From Theristus sp. LFF4_11 (lineage: Eukaryota > Nematoda > Chromadorea > Monhysterida > Xyalidae): a stretch of 17,131 bases of DNA. Shown here piece by piece: positions 1-7,566 of the stretch. Each line of letters begins with the position of its first letter. The stretch's first letter is position 1. Under the pieces are notes generated by a model that made no database searches, was not told the origin of the DNA, and saw nothing but the letters and a program-made list of their open reading frames with translations. The translations under genes and the position numbers were made by a program. Location of the stretch: positions 1 through 17,131 of the forward strand of contig JASANC010000093.1 in NCBI GenBank assembly GCA_030248135.1, given 5' to 3'.

Positions 1-384
1 TTTCGTTAGAAGACTGAATGCGCGCACAGCAGACTACACTGTAGGAGATTATTGCTGCGTCAGCAATAAAAAGTTGCTTGAGAAGTAACTGAGATACGAG
101 GAAATTCATGAATCATGAGTGCACCATTAAGGTTGGCAGGCAAAAACTGGACGGAAAACCGATAGTAGGTCTCCACACTGACAGGAACAACCAAAAGAAA
201 CCCCTTTTTCCTCCAAAACATATCATTTTTCAGTTGGTGGTGGAAAATGGCACACGACATTTCAAAAATATGGCTGAATTTCAAGCAACTGTTCATTTTA
301 TCAGTGCGATTCAATAATTTGAAGGTCATTTTCACGGAGAGCAAAAAAACTGAAATTCAAATTCAAACCGTCAACTAGCCTGCA
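1..384. other. No recognisable feature (probably intron or downstream of exon 7)
   Basis: Both strands carry only short open frames with no family resemblance. It probably belongs to the next intron of the TBC1D30-like gene, since the C-terminal exons have not yet appeared. Confidence 0.4.
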
Positions 385-423
385 TCAAATGGTTACAATC
401 GCTGTGCGACATTTGCAGCGGAT

Positions 424-484
424 CTGGCAGACTCCGCCCATCGCCGTGTAAAACTCGTCCGCCGATTTCGCTTTGCCGACACGC
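424..484 (-). CDS. TBC1D30: TBC1D30-like exon 7, 3' end unresolved
   Basis: The acceptor is CAACTGTTGCAG. The exon completes a lysine from exon 6 and reads RVGKAKSADEFYTAMGGVCQ, matching the ADEFY--MG motif just after the TBC domain. No convincing donor follows; the frame stays open to a stop at 387-385. Homology fades after VCQ, so the exon end is set there only provisionally. Confidence 0.65.
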
Positions 485-3400
485 CTGCAACAGTTGAGAG
501 CGTTTTTTTCAGTTTTCTTGTCACTCGCTACTTGCTGATTGGCGATAGAAACGGCGCAGCCAATCAGTGTCGTACGCAGATTTGAAACACTGGACATTGC
601 TCAATATGGACTACAGTCGAACGCTAATTTATAGGGAATCAGCTGATTGGTTGGTGGTCACGCGATGCAGTGACAATTGCAGTACGAGTGAGTCTTGCCT
701 GAAATCCGACAGCAGTGACGGATTTCAAGCAAGACCCCGTGGATAAATGCCGTGCATGTCGCAAAAGCTTACTCCAACTTGTAAAAAATGTTTTTATCAC
801 ACAAAAAAACGAAATTTATACAACAATCGCGTCTCTGTCGCTCACTTCGCGACGCGCGCCCATATCGCGAGCGACGTTCTCAGCAAAATCTCGGAGCCGT
901 CCAGTACAAGTGCGTCCCAGACGCGAAGCACCAGCCATCGCGGGAGACAGGTGGCGTACAGTGTCAGCAGCCATTGCATCGTGAACACGTTCGTCAGTGG
1001 CGGCTCGTGGGCGCTGCCTGCGAGGGTTGATTGTGCAACAGGGTGTGTGAACGTGAATGCACCCCCACCATACGCGCGAGACCGGCCTGGTGGGACCGCT
1101 GGAACGGACCGGTACGAATACGATTGAGGCGGCACTCTGTATACTGGTGGGTTGCGACCAATCTGCATACATCAGTGCCTCCACCACTAACATGGCGCGA
1201 TTATAAATTGGCAGCTACGGCGTTTCAAGAAGAGCGTCATATATGATATCACAGGCGAATCACACGGGAAATCATCAGACGTTTTTTCCTCCATGCTGTT
1301 CTATTGAACATCGCCAACCATGAAACCACCACCGGGCACTATGGTTGATGCGCTGTAACTGCACTCAACTAATCTGCAGTTGGTTTTTCTCGATAATCCA
1401 CTCACTCATTCAACAATCACCACCGAACACTCACTGCTCTTCTCCTGCAACATCGCCAGATGCTCGGTCAACATCGGCAATCGTTGCGTCATCAGATCCG
1501 ACAGCACGGCCATGTCGACGCTCAGCGCGCGGAGACTCTGGTCGAAATAGCCGCACGGAAGAATGTACTCCAACAGAAGAATCATCACCTGCAGAAAGCG
1601 AGCATGTCGGCTGGTCTAAAGGGCGCATTCACGAAGCAGTTTTTCAGTCACCGTGCAGCTACATGTTTGCAACACCGCTGCGCGTGCACTAAATACTGCT
1701 TCATGAATGCCGCTTAATGCTGCACAGTTTACAACAGCACAAACAAAGGATGAGGCCACCCCTCTTTTACATATGACGTTGGCCAGGCCGAAATGCAGAG
1801 AACCACCAATACAAATTGGTTGAGTTGCTTGTAGCAGGGCAGATATGCAAGAAGTTGCTGACGAACTGTTCCGTCTGTCATGCACTTATGGGTCGTTTGT
1901 TACATCGTATTCATAACTTAGATCCGGTCAGTTTCCTTGGCGGCTGTTTCTTGGAGCTGGTCGTTTGAGTGAAATTTTATATATAGAGTTGGTCTCGAGG
2001 CGACAGTTCAGTTCAGTTCGGTTTTATTCTGCGGTGCACGGCATAATACCAGAATGCGACATACGATTCTGTACACAAAAGATACTGAAACAACTGTCAC
2101 GGACAGAGTTGTTATATATCCGTGAGTAATGTTTTTGTTTGTTGTCTGTTTTGTTTTGTCTCCCCCCTGGATTCATGCGCGGAATATTTTTATGCTGGTG
2201 TACAACGTTTTTTTGTGTAACGTGCGCTGAATTTTTAGTTTTTATAACGTGTAACGTTTAGCTGGTCGGGTTTATAAAACTTTTGTGTCTGACTTTCGTG
2301 CTGAAAAATCAAAAAGTGCTGAATACAAGTGTCATATAAGTCCCGCCGAGATAACAACCAATGAATTCACCTTGAATGCGTCAGCCTCCATATAGTCGAC
2401 CACGTCCAATATCAGTGCTGCGATGACGTTGAAGCCCTGACAATAGCCGACCTGTTTGTTGAATCGTGCGTACGCCAATAAGACCCGTTTTAGGACAATT
2501 CGTTTCTTGGTCGCCAGACCAACCCTGACCAACCGGTGCGAACAGATCCCCTACATTGCGTTGCTTGGTTTCTGTCACATCTTTCATCAATGGTTTGTGG
2601 TCAATTTGCATTTTGCTATTGACCTGATAAAATAACAACCTGAAGGAATAACCAAAAATCCCCCCAGCACCTCCTCTGTAAAGAAGTCGCATGTTTGCAA
2701 AAGACCATTCACAAAAAGAATCGCACAATGTTGCATGTTGAAACACATGAATTGTTGTTTTGAAAGTAAATAAATTGTTTCGAATCTTGTCACTGTCAGT
2801 TGCCCAATCCATCTTTCGACACCGCATCGAAAAACAAAACAATTTCCAATGCAACCTTGACAATGCAAGGCCCATCTCGTCGTCGTCTACATTCACTCGC
2901 TCGTTGAACGCCATCTGACACGTTTTCTCCCAGTCGAGCTCCATCGAGCGGATCACCGCCTCGCTCGCCAGACTCAGCCACATCTATTGATTCAATAAAA
3001 AACAAGTGTCTTTGATTTGTCGTTTTGTTGTTGTCGTTGTTGTTAGGATTTTTAGGCGATGTTTTTTCGCCAGCGCTCACCCAAGAGAAGCGTACGGAAC
3101 GCCATTGAGTAAGGCGCCCATCGAGTTTTCTCTGTCATACAGTGCCTACACCCCTCGGCGGGCTCGATCCCCCGAGCGCACAGACTGCAGTCAAACGCAC
3201 CACCACCAGGCCACGAGCGGTGACACTGACGTCGTTGCAAGAAAACCTGAAGTTTTGACAGCTCCCGTCAGGAAAATACCAAAAAAAGCCTGAAAATGTC
3301 GCCGAACCTGTTTCCGGAAGTGCTGCGGAACACCGTCGGGCAGTCGAGCAACAGCCTGCATCGCTGACTTCCACTGCTCAAACCGCCGTTTGCGTCGCCG

Positions 3401-4426
3401 CAACTACCTGGCCCACCGCCGGTTGTGGCCGGTGGCTCCAGGCTGAACTGGAGTTTCGCGTCGACGCCTGGAAAAAAAAACCGATTGATTGATTTTATTC
3501 GACACATGCAGTCCATTTCGCAAAATGCAACTGTCTGATTGGTTGATCATAGCAAATCTCGGCGCTGATTAGTTGGTCATTACATCAATGGACTCGTCAG
3601 TGTCAGTCAGGCATAGGCACAACGAAATCCAGTTTCCAGACCAGCAAAGCCGGGCACACAGCCAAGCATTGAAAACACTGGTGTACTTGTTAACAAATTA
3701 ACAGATTTTTGTTTTCACTCAGATTTTGCCAGCAATGATGTGCCTGCCATGCCATGTGTAGATTCCTAATCCTACGCTAAGCCTTTGTGACCCAGTTTGA
3801 ATTTCAAAAATTTAACGTTTGAGCAATCAATGGAGATTTAGGCGCATTCATGAAGCAGTATTTAATGACGCGCAGCTGTGTTAAAACACAGCTACGCGGT
3901 CACTAAATACTGCTTCACGAATGCACCTTTAAAGTGGCTTGGAATTGGCAGCACTGATCAGCTGACATCTGAACCTGGTAGACAGTCAACTCAGAAATCC
4001 TTTATTTCCAGCCATGCTATTGCCGAATCATGAAATTCATGGCTAAATTTCATGAAATTGTCGGGTTTGCTGGATAATTTAACAACAGAAACTGAAAGCC
4101 GGTCAAGCTTAGCTTGTGGCGGTATGGTGGTCATACTCATGAGTAACGATTTTTACAAGGGAATTCAACGGGGAAACCCACAAATCGCCAAGGTGGAGTG
4201 GGTTGTGTCTTGTGCGGTAATCGTTCACATGCAGATGCAAGTGTTGAAAATTAAAAAAAAAATCTGCAGCCTCCGCTCCGGTACTCAGATGATACGAGCA
4301 CTTACCGACTTTCTTCATGACGGAATTCAGTCCGATCTTCATGGAGCCAGCCGCTCTCTGACTGACGGAATTGAAAAGACCTGCTTTTGACGGCGCCGCA
4401 TTTTTATTGGACGGAAAGGTTGCCAT
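424..4426 (-). CDS. TBC1D30: TBC1D30-like Rab GTPase-activating protein, 5' seven exons, partial
   Basis: TBC-domain proteins stimulate GTP hydrolysis by Rab GTPases on membranes; TBC1D30 is a Rab8-type GAP linked to cilia and secretion. On the minus strand seven exons (4426-4306, 3467-3308, 2983-2856, 2524-2371, 1588-1435, 1017-846, 484-about 424) join with matching phases. They read through GVDAKLQFSLEP, FEQWKSAMQAVARL, the VGYCQG block with the YxQ glutamine finger, LRALSVDMAV, EPPLTNVFTMQW and SADEFYTAMG, in the family's order. Introns are 324-838 bp. Two spots need a frame change or an unusual splice (around 3403-3410 and 2510-2550), so the copy may carry assembly indels or be decaying. 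The remaining C-terminal part is left of base 1. Family membership is confident; the intactness is not. Confidence 0.88.
692..735. repeat. Small inverted repeat inside a TBC1D30-like intron
   Basis: A 17-bp arm at 692-708 pairs with 719-735 at 16 of 17 positions around a 10-base loop (709-718). It lies in the intron between exons 6 and 7. It may be a fossil transposon tip or an RNA hairpin; neither is shown by the sequence. Confidence 0.6.
846..1017 (-). CDS. TBC1D30: TBC1D30-like exon 6
   Basis: It starts after CTCGCAG in phase 1, completing a serine, and reads SAHEPPLTNVFTMQWLLTLY, ATCLP, then LDGSEILLRTSLAIWARVA. These are the C-terminal TBC helices. The donor is GTGAGC in phase 2. This is the best-conserved exon in the window. 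Confidence 0.9.
1435..1588 (-). CDS. TBC1D30: TBC1D30-like exon 5
   Basis: The acceptor TTTCTGCAG and the strong donor GTGAGT bound 154 bases. The peptide runs VMMILLLEYILPCGYF then SLRALSVDMAVLSDLM and ends MLQEKS. LRALSVDMAV is a near-diagnostic block of TBC1D30. It begins in phase 0 and ends in phase 1, matching both neighbours. Confidence 0.88.
1617..1717. mobile_element. Palindromic MITE, copy 1
   Basis: The left arm holds GCGCATTCACGAAGCAGT and the right arm, read on the other strand, GGCATTCATGAAGCAGTATT. The tips resemble TTAAAGG. A second copy lies at 3837-3931. It sits in the intron between exons 4 and 5. No clean TSD is visible here, so the limits are approximate. Confidence 0.75.
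1898..2254 (+). other. Possible solo LTR or promoter-bearing repeat
   Basis: The block starts TGTTAC and ends GTGTAA, flanked on each side by CGTT (1894-1897, 2255-2258). Inside are a TATA run and an initiator-like TCAGTT repeat. The ends are not the standard TG...CA and a 4-base flank match can be chance, so this is a weak call. It lies in the intron between exons 4 and 5, in antisense to the gene. Confidence 0.2.
1978..2018 (+). promoter_or_regulatory. TATA box plus initiator-like motif on plus strand
   Basis: TATATATA begins at 1978. TCAGTT follows at 2008-2013 and again at 2013-2018. The A of the first motif lies 32 bases from the first T of the TATA run, the usual TATA-to-start distance. 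TCAGT is the arthropod-type initiator, common in LTR retrotransposons. Function is inferred only. Confidence 0.3.
2371..2524 (-). CDS. TBC1D30: TBC1D30-like exon 4 (glutamine finger)
   Basis: It encodes VLKRVLLAYARFNKQ then VGYCQGFNVIAALILDV and DAFK, holding the YxQ glutamine-finger motif of TBC GAPs. The donor is AAG/GTGAAT, phase 0. The acceptor is uncertain. The start at 2524 keeps the frame open (S-R-V-G-L-A-T-K-K). An acceptor at 2551-2552 would add SVRTGWSG, which resembles the RTG of the arginine-finger region but runs into a frame break before VLKRV. Confidence 0.8.
2856..2983 (-). CDS. TBC1D30: TBC1D30-like exon 3 (start of TBC domain)
   Basis: It follows the previous exon in phase 0, so FRKQ joins to MWLSLAS, matching the conserved W-L-LA stretch at the start of the TBC fold. 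It continues DWEKTCQMAFNERVNVDDDE and MG, the family's DW-x-T and NER-N-DDD signature. The donor (AAG/GTTGCA) is weak but sits where the family has its lysine before the arginine-finger motif. It ends in phase 2. Confidence 0.8.
3308..3467 (-). CDS. TBC1D30: TBC1D30-like exon 2, with a frame break
   Basis: The acceptor has a long pyrimidine run ending CCAG; the donor is CAG/GTTCGG. The 5' half reads GVDAKLQFSLEPPATTGGG in one frame. The 3' half reads FEQWKSAMQAVARLPDGVPQ then HFRKQ in another. Both halves match the family in order, so a net one-base shift is needed near 3403-3410. A weak alternative acceptor at 3404-3405 opens the second frame but drops the first half. Confidence 0.75.
3837..3931. 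mobile_element. Palindromic MITE, copy 2
   Basis: Arms GCGCATTCATGAAGCAGTAT (left) and GTGCATTCGTGAAGCAGTAT (right, other strand) fold around an inner perfect hairpin (AGCTGTGTT / AACACAGCT). TTTA is present at both edges (3837-3840, 3928-3931), a possible 4-bp TSD. It shares arm sequence with the copy at 1617-1717. It sits in the first intron of the TBC1D30-like gene. Confidence 0.8.
4306..4426 (-). CDS. TBC1D30: TBC1D30-like exon 1 (start codon exon)
   Basis: The ATG at 4426-4424 has A at -3 and G at +4, a good Kozak context. Forty codons begin MATFPSNKNAAPSKAG and end SVMKKV, followed by a strong GTAAGT donor in phase 1. Splicing to 3467 completes a glycine and gives VGVDAKL, which matches the GVD-KL-F start of the conserved region in this family. 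The N-terminus is shorter than I remember for the vertebrate protein. Confidence 0.75.
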
Positions 4427-5456
4427 TTTTCGCTTTTGTTTGAATTTAAAATATCCGGCTAGGGAATTTTTTTATCCGTTTTGGTTGATTTCAGAAATCC
4501 AACGATATTTGCGTCGTAAACAAAGCAGGCACATCGCGTCTTTACGGGCGTTATTTACGGCGTGTGGGAATTGAAACAGCGGTGATGAGTCGGTTTGGTG
4601 GAAATTTGCGTCGGATGCCTGGCTGGCTGTCGTGTGGTTGCTGATAACAGGCTTTACAGAGAATTTGATTGTCGGAAACAGCTTGTCAGTTTCTCAGAAC
4701 AGCGGTAAAATAGAACAAATGAGAATTTCTGTGTTTTGTCAAGAAATAAATTTTCAATCCCCATAAGAACCAATCATTTAAAAAAAAATGGCGAACATGA
4801 GGCAGTCTGATGAGAGAGTTCCGTTAGCGACCGCAAAAACAGGAAAAGCTGGCACGATTTCTGGATAAAACTGGTGCTCAGATTGCGACCTATTTTTCAA
4901 AACCTATTTGGAATCTGTTTCGGTGAATATAAATCCTTGCGCAAGTAAAAGCACGAAAAAAGTGGCTAAATCGTGCGAGGCTTAGAGCCTCCATTCTATT
5001 CCCATTTCGCACAAAACTCGTGCTCATTGAAGTTGTACATGTGTACGCTTAAAGCAAGCCCACACAGCACTAGCGACATGAAAATGAATGAACGAAAAAC
5101 CCGTTCTTGCTTCTGTGTCCGCGTCATAAATGGGAAGCAGGGAAAATCGATAATGCTAGCTGGCTGCGTCACTTGATAAGAAGCACAGAGAAATTCAAAT
5201 TCACACAGCTCTCTTCAGCTGCAATGGGCAATCGTGAATCGTGCGCGTGTGCTCGTTTTGTGAAAATTTCACACATGTTATGGGCTCAGTTGAAATCTGA
5301 GTGCTAGGCGTGAGGTGCGAAAATTGAGGCCGGATGAAAAGTGGATGACCATGGATGACCAAATTTCAACTCAGAGCAAATGCGTGAAGTAATTCAGAAA
5401 AAAACGGGATGAAAACAACGTGGTCTTTGTCTTTAGTCTTTCTGTCATGTTCTTTT
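4427..5456. other. Intergenic region upstream of the TBC1D30-like gene
   Basis: No convincing coding region is seen. It should hold the promoter of the minus-strand TBC1D30-like gene just right of 4426, but I see no clear TATA box or initiator. Minor structures are a 6-bp hairpin at 4977-4991 and a 10-bp tandem duplication (ATGGATGACC type) near 5342-5361. Confidence 0.5.
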
Positions 5457-5464
5457 CACTCAAC
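5457..5464. repeat. Left 8-bp target-site duplication of the hAT element
   Basis: CACTCAAC here is repeated exactly at 6985-6992, immediately outside the two inverted termini. Confidence 0.9.
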
Positions 5465-6984
5465 TAGGGATGGAGCCGGTTCCGGTCCGGATTCCGGATT
5501 CCGGCGCCTAAAATTGGATCCGGATCCGGTCCGGATTCCGGCGCAATTTTGCCGGATCCGGCCGGATCCGGCCGGAATGGCCGAGACCCGCGAATTAAAA
5601 AGTTGATTCCTCCGTTTCAGAGCTGTTCAATTGTTTGACAAATTTGTTTCGGTGCTTTGTTGGTTTTGTTGTTGTGCATTTGACATGTGATCAGTGAGCG
5701 TTGCTTTAGTTTAGTGTTATGTTCAATGGTAAATGATTCACTGCTTTTGTCTTGAGTGGTAAACTTATGTGCAGCATCGTCCACTTTAAAAAACGTGGCT
5801 GCCAGCTTTTGGCCGACGTTGTTGATGAACAATAGCAGTTTTTTTTGAAATCAGCCATTTTCGTTGGTCATATTCAGTTAGCTGTGAAACAGTTGCTTTT
5901 TTGTGAGCCCCAGAACACCAGCGATTTTAGCGACGTGTGTTACCGTGGGTGTGCGGGGGTGTCGTGATCCCCTAAAACCCGATAACCCCCCCCAACGACG
6001 AATCCACGAGACGACGACTCCATTTCAATGGTGTTGTCCGCCGTTTGCGCACTGAAGCAGCGCATTGAACAAGTCGATGCGAGTGGCTTTGGTACGACAA
6101 AAAAACGCTGCTGACCAGCATCGACACACGCTTCCGTGAGCGTTTCCACAACGAATCCAACATCATGGCCACGTACGTTGATCCGCGATTCAAGAATACA
6201 ACAGTCGTCTTCGAAAATGAAGGCGCGATTCGTTGTGAACTACTTCACATTGCAAAGAAAATCTTGAAACGACCGGAGACGCCCACAAACTGCGACGATA
6301 CATCCGAGATCGCGAACAACGACGATGACGAAAGTGAACGCGAGCCCGAACCAAAAAAAGAAATTGACTGGCCTCTACGGAGGCATCGAGTTTCACGCTG
6401 CGCGACCGCGCAACCCGTCATGCGAATCCAGTCTCGAAGACGAACTGCGCGGCGAAATGAATCTGTACGAGTCGGATGATTTTATCGACGAACCGGACAA
6501 AAGTGATCTGGTGCTGGACTTCTGGCGGTTGAACTCGTCGAAATACCCCAAACTATCGACAATCGCGCGCAGATACCTGGCACCGCCACCAACAAGCATG
6601 GCAAGCGAACGAATGTTCTCTGAAGCCAGGCAGGTGTTTGTGCAGAGCCGATCTCGTCTGTCAGCTCAGAACGCTGAAAAGATAATGTTTCTGAATGGAG
6701 TGTTGTCAGCACTTGATTATCCCTATGCGATGTGAATTTTGTCAATTGTTGTTGTAATTTTTGGTTGGTTCATGTGCTGTGTCTTGCTGACTTTGTTTCT
6801 GTGTCTGTGCTGTTTTATGCTGAAAATGTGATGAAGAAGCGACGAAATGTGCGTAGATGTTTTTTAGACATAAAAAGGCCATTCCGGTCCGGATTCCGGC
6901 AATTTTTGCCGGATCCGGCCCGGCCGGAATGGGCTTTTGCCGGATCCGGCCCGGATTCCGGCAAATTTGCCGGATCCATCCCTA
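5465..6984 (+). mobile_element. hAT-superfamily DNA transposon, 1,520 bp, internally degraded
   Basis: The element starts TAGGGATGGAGCCGG and ends with the inverse of TAGGGATGGATCCGG, and is flanked by perfect 8-bp duplications (CACTCAAC). Tip type and TSD length are those of the hAT superfamily. Both ends (5465-5582 and 6877-6984) are arrays of CCGGATCCGG and TCCGGATTCCGG units ending inwardly in GGCC-ATTCCGG. Between them lies a transposase remnant with the hAT dimerisation region. The N-terminal part of a transposase (BED zinc finger, catalytic start) is not found, so the copy has lost coding sequence and cannot be autonomous. Confidence 0.93.
6010..6735 (+). pseudogene. hAT transposase C-terminal remnant, two frameshifts
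   Basis: hAT transposases cut and paste their element; their C-terminal region drives dimerisation. Three frames must be joined. First ISMVLSAVCALKQRIEQVDA (to about 6098), then TLLTSIDTRF and MATYVDPRFK (about 6105-6350), then DFWRLNSSKYPKLSTIARRY, TSMASERMFSEA and FLNGVLSAL up to the TGA at 6733-6735. DPRFK and the W...YP.L...AR.YL...TS..SER.FS block are the hAT C-terminal signature. Both frame changes fall at runs of seven A (6099-6105 and 6352-6358), one in each direction. About 240 residues survive of a usual 550-700. It is decayed, or affected by homopolymer miscalls. Confidence 0.88.
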
Positions 6985-6992
6985 CACTCAAC
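6985..6992. repeat. Right 8-bp target-site duplication of the hAT element
   Basis: CACTCAAC, identical to 5457-5464. Confidence 0.9.
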
Positions 6993-7566
6993 AAGATATG
7001 CACACATATTTGCACGCGAAAATTTACTCCCCCATTATCTGGCGGGTGGGCAGATGGGAAAGCTGACCAACTTGAGCTAGACCGACCACTGGGACAACCA
7101 CAACAGTTCATGATACGCGGATCGATCGTGATGAAACGTGAAACTGCGATTTCAAGACGGGTTTTACCATTTCAGCGTAATGGTAAAAAAAACGGGTTTT
7201 ATTTACATTTTGAAATGTTTTATTTCTAGACGTAGAAAGGAAACTAGTTTCAATTTTTATGTGGCAATTCAAAAATGCCCAAGAGACCTACTCGGTCATA
7301 TTTAGAGAACTCAGATCGGATCACTTTACACAATTTTGAATTCCCGCGTCATGCATGAAACTGTTCACCCAGCTATGCGCACATTGAGTCTCATTCGACA
7401 TTCGATTTTCAAGTATCGTTTGGCATCGTTATTTAACGAAGCACGGCCGATAAATGTGCAAACCACATTCAGTAGGTGCCCTAATCCCTTCGGGGTTGCC
7501 ATGGGTGGGGCCCCCGTCGTATAATCACCTGCCACATTTCAAAACAAAATCAAAAACTCGGCTATT
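6993..7566 (+). other. Upstream region of the Penelope-like ORF; retroelement leader of uncertain start
   Basis: A 10-bp hairpin (TTTTACCATT / AATGGTAAAA) lies near 7162-7190. In the same frame as the big ORF an open stretch runs from 7306 to a TAA at 7522-7524, with no recognised domain. A GC-rich block at about 7475-7536 folds into an outer AGGTG/CACCT stem enclosing a CCC-TTC-GGG hairpin. I could not find the 5' end of the retroelement, a terminal repeat or a canonical hammerhead core. Confidence 0.4.

Noticed and set aside
60..344. 94-codon minus-strand frame at the left edge as the next TBC1D30-like exon
   Set aside because: It does not resemble the family's next segment and lacks a fitting acceptor.
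4806..4845. CTGATGA as a hammerhead start on the plus strand
   Set aside because: No stem II followed by GAAA is present.
6732..7229. 165-codon plus-strand frame over the right end of the hAT element
   Set aside because: It crosses the terminal repeat array and the element boundary and has no domain.
7336..7524. Separate small gene upstream of the Penelope-like ORF
   Set aside because: It begins with TTG in the given frame, has no recognisable domain, and ends in the structured GC-rich block; it is treated as leader sequence.
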